From Chryseobacterium gilvum (GTDB lineage: Bacteria; Bacteroidota; Bacteroidia; Flavobacteriales; Weeksellaceae): 64,000 bases of DNA. Each line of letters opens with the position of its first letter. The stretch's first letter is position 1. The notes below the pieces were generated by a model, which made no database searches, was not told the origin of the DNA, and worked only from the letters and a program-made list of their open reading frames with translations. A program made the translations under genes and the position numbers. Positions 62,848 to 64,000 of the stretch are shown here, one piece after another. The stretch covers positions 434,001 through 498,000 of the forward strand of contig NZ_JAOTEN010000001.1 in NCBI RefSeq assembly GCF_025628965.1, written 5' to 3'.

Positions 62848-64000
62848 ATGAAAAAACTTTTATTACTGTGTATGATGGCTTTCGGAGTGGGAGCATCAGC
62901 GCAAATTGTAGTAAGCGAGAGCTTTGAAGGAAGTGCTCTTCCAACAGGTTGGACAAGCTTCTCGAATGCTACCTTAACAACAACGACAGGTGTGTCATTT
63001 GGCTCGTCTGCGGGTACGCCATGTGCAGGTACAAAAGGAGTGTACAAAAATCTATATTCGTCAGTTCCTGCATGGTATCTTGTTTATAGTTCTACAGCAT
63101 CTAATGGTACTGCAATGACTTATTCTTTTAAGTATCTTGCAAAATCATACGATGCTACTGTAACAGTAAAAGGTTCTGTGGCAGCTGATTATTCTGTAGA
63201 TGGCGGCACAACCTGGACAGACATCCTTGCTCCGGTTACACTTACAACTGCAGTTAATGGAAGTATTGCATGTACTACCGTTTCCGGGACCATTCCTGCA
63301 GGAACTATTGCAACAGGAGCGAATTTTAAGTTAAGATTTAAATCTCTTTACACAAGTCCAGGAGATTATTATATGGGATTTGATGATGTACAATTAGCGC
63401 AAACGGCAACGACTCCGCCAAGCTGTACTACTATTTCTAGCCCTGCGAATGCGGCAACGGGAGTTTCTATTACCCCTGCAATTTCATGGGCTGTTGCCAC
63501 AGGTGGTGCAAGCAGTTATTTGATCAACATAGGAACAACGCCGGGAGGAACCAATGTAATGAATGGAGTTGATGTCGGAAACGTAACAACCTATACGATA
63601 CCTACAGCAACACCTTTGAACTATTCTACCCAGTATTATATTAAAATCATTCCTAAAAATGCCATTGGTAATGCTACGGGCTGTACTGAGACATCATTTA
63701 CTACGGCCGCAATGCCATGTCCTAGTGTCACTGCTCCGGCAGCATCGGCAACAGGAGTTTCTACTATGCCGGTATTTTCTTGGTCAGCCGTTACAGGTGC
63801 AACTGGATATAAAATCTCTTTAGGAACTACTTCCGGTGGAACAAATGTTCTGAACAATGTAGATATGGGGAATGTTACTACATATTCATATACTGGTACT
63901 CCATTAATGTTGAATACAATGTATTATTATACCATTACTGCATATAATACTACTACAAATTCTGGTACAGGATGTACAGTAAGATCATTCACGACCTCTT
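62848..64000 (+). CDS. Secreted surface protein, partial (third of the T9SS cluster)
   Basis: First 384 residues; the gene continues past the window. Signal peptide MKKLLLLCMMAFGVGASAQ closely matches the preceding gene. A choice-of-anchor-J-like domain (about 20-185, ESFEGSALPTGWTSFS) is followed by tandem FnIII/Ig-like repeats, each starting with CT/CP, GVS and SW (about 192-285 and 290-384). A C-terminal sorting domain is expected but not visible. Adjacent position and shared leader suggest coordinate expression with the two upstream genes. Confidence 0.85.
   Translation, partial: MKKLLLLCMMAFGVGASAQIVVSESFEGSALPTGWTSFSNATLTTTTGVSFGSSAGTPCAGTKGVYKNLYSSVPAWYLVYSSTASNGTAMTYSFKYLAKSYDATVTVKGSVAADYSVDGGTTWTDILAPVTLTTAVNGSIACTTVSGTIPAGTIATGANFKLRFKSLYTSPGDYYMGFDDVQLAQTATTPPSCTTISSPANAATGVSITPAISWAVATGGASSYLINIGTTPGGTNVMNGVDVGNVTTYTIPTATPLNYSTQYYIKIIPKNAIGNATGCTETSFTTAAMPCPSVTAPAASATGVSTMPVFSWSAVTGATGYKISLGTTSGGTNVLNNVDMGNVTTYSYTGTPLMLNTMYYYTITAYNTTTNSGTGCTVRSFTTS

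Noticed and set aside
1..64000. tRNA, rRNA, CRISPR arrays and prophage or insertion sequences
   Set aside because: No cloverleaf-type motifs, regular spaced repeats, intact transposase or phage structural genes were seen by eye. The tail-fibre-like triplet is not accompanied by any phage gene.

Overview
The window is AT-rich, gene-dense chromosomal DNA from a member of the Flavobacteriia, most probably a Chryseobacterium-like Weeksellaceae bacterium. The placement is an inference from gene families: type IX secretion (T9SS) C-terminal sorting domains, a GLPGLI protein, DUF5686, a DoxX/BT_3928-type protein, OmpP1/FadL, a DnaE fused to an exonuclease, and the Bacteroidota -7 promoter box TAnnTTTG in front of many genes. 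I saw no tRNA, rRNA, CRISPR array, intact insertion sequence or prophage.

Region by region. 1-7.4 kb (minus strand): a partial tyrA behind a candidate attenuator leader, a CPA2 cation/proton antiporter, a tight run of alanine dehydrogenase, a DUF4258-like protein, a LytS-type kinase and a LytTR regulator, then tsaE. 7.4-14 kb: dnaG and clpP on plus; tpiA, a TerB-like protein, a DoxX-like protein and DUF1599 on minus; folP on plus. 14-21 kb: a DUF5686 surface protein, three tandem paralogous secreted proteins with tail-fibre-like repeats, and two envelope proteins. 21-31 kb: alaS, a lipoprotein MsrA-MsrB fusion, an ABC exporter pair, a divergent AAA protein, prfB, a DedA protein and a lipoprotein hydrolase. 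31-38.6 kb: DUF808, an acyltransferase, dnaJ, grpE, mntH with a candidate metalloregulator operator, and a DUF937-OmpA fusion. 38.7-50 kb: proS, a Gly/Trp/Tyr-rich lipoprotein, an OmpP1/FadL porin, a ZIP transporter, two methyltransferases, a frameshifted GLPGLI gene in a degraded intergenic zone, a glycosyltransferase and a fused alpha-beta 2-oxoacid dehydrogenase E1. 50-55 kb: dnaE. 55-64 kb: three consecutive large secreted proteins, the last cut by the window end; the first two carry T9SS sorting domains, and all three share signal peptides and leader architecture.

Most of the window is housekeeping: translation (alaS, proS, prfB, tsaE, rRNA methyltransferase), replication (dnaG, dnaE), protein quality control (dnaJ, grpE, clpP, msrAB) and central metabolism (tpiA, folP, ald, tyrA, E1). 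The accessory and most novel material is the secreted triplet at 16.7-19.5 kb and the T9SS adhesin cluster at 55-64 kb. Several core proteins have lost canonical motifs: DnaG lacks all zinc-ribbon cysteines, DnaJ keeps only two of four CxxCxGxG motifs, the DnaE PHP domain lacks a leading histidine, and the AAA protein has altered Walker A, Walker B and arginine-finger positions.
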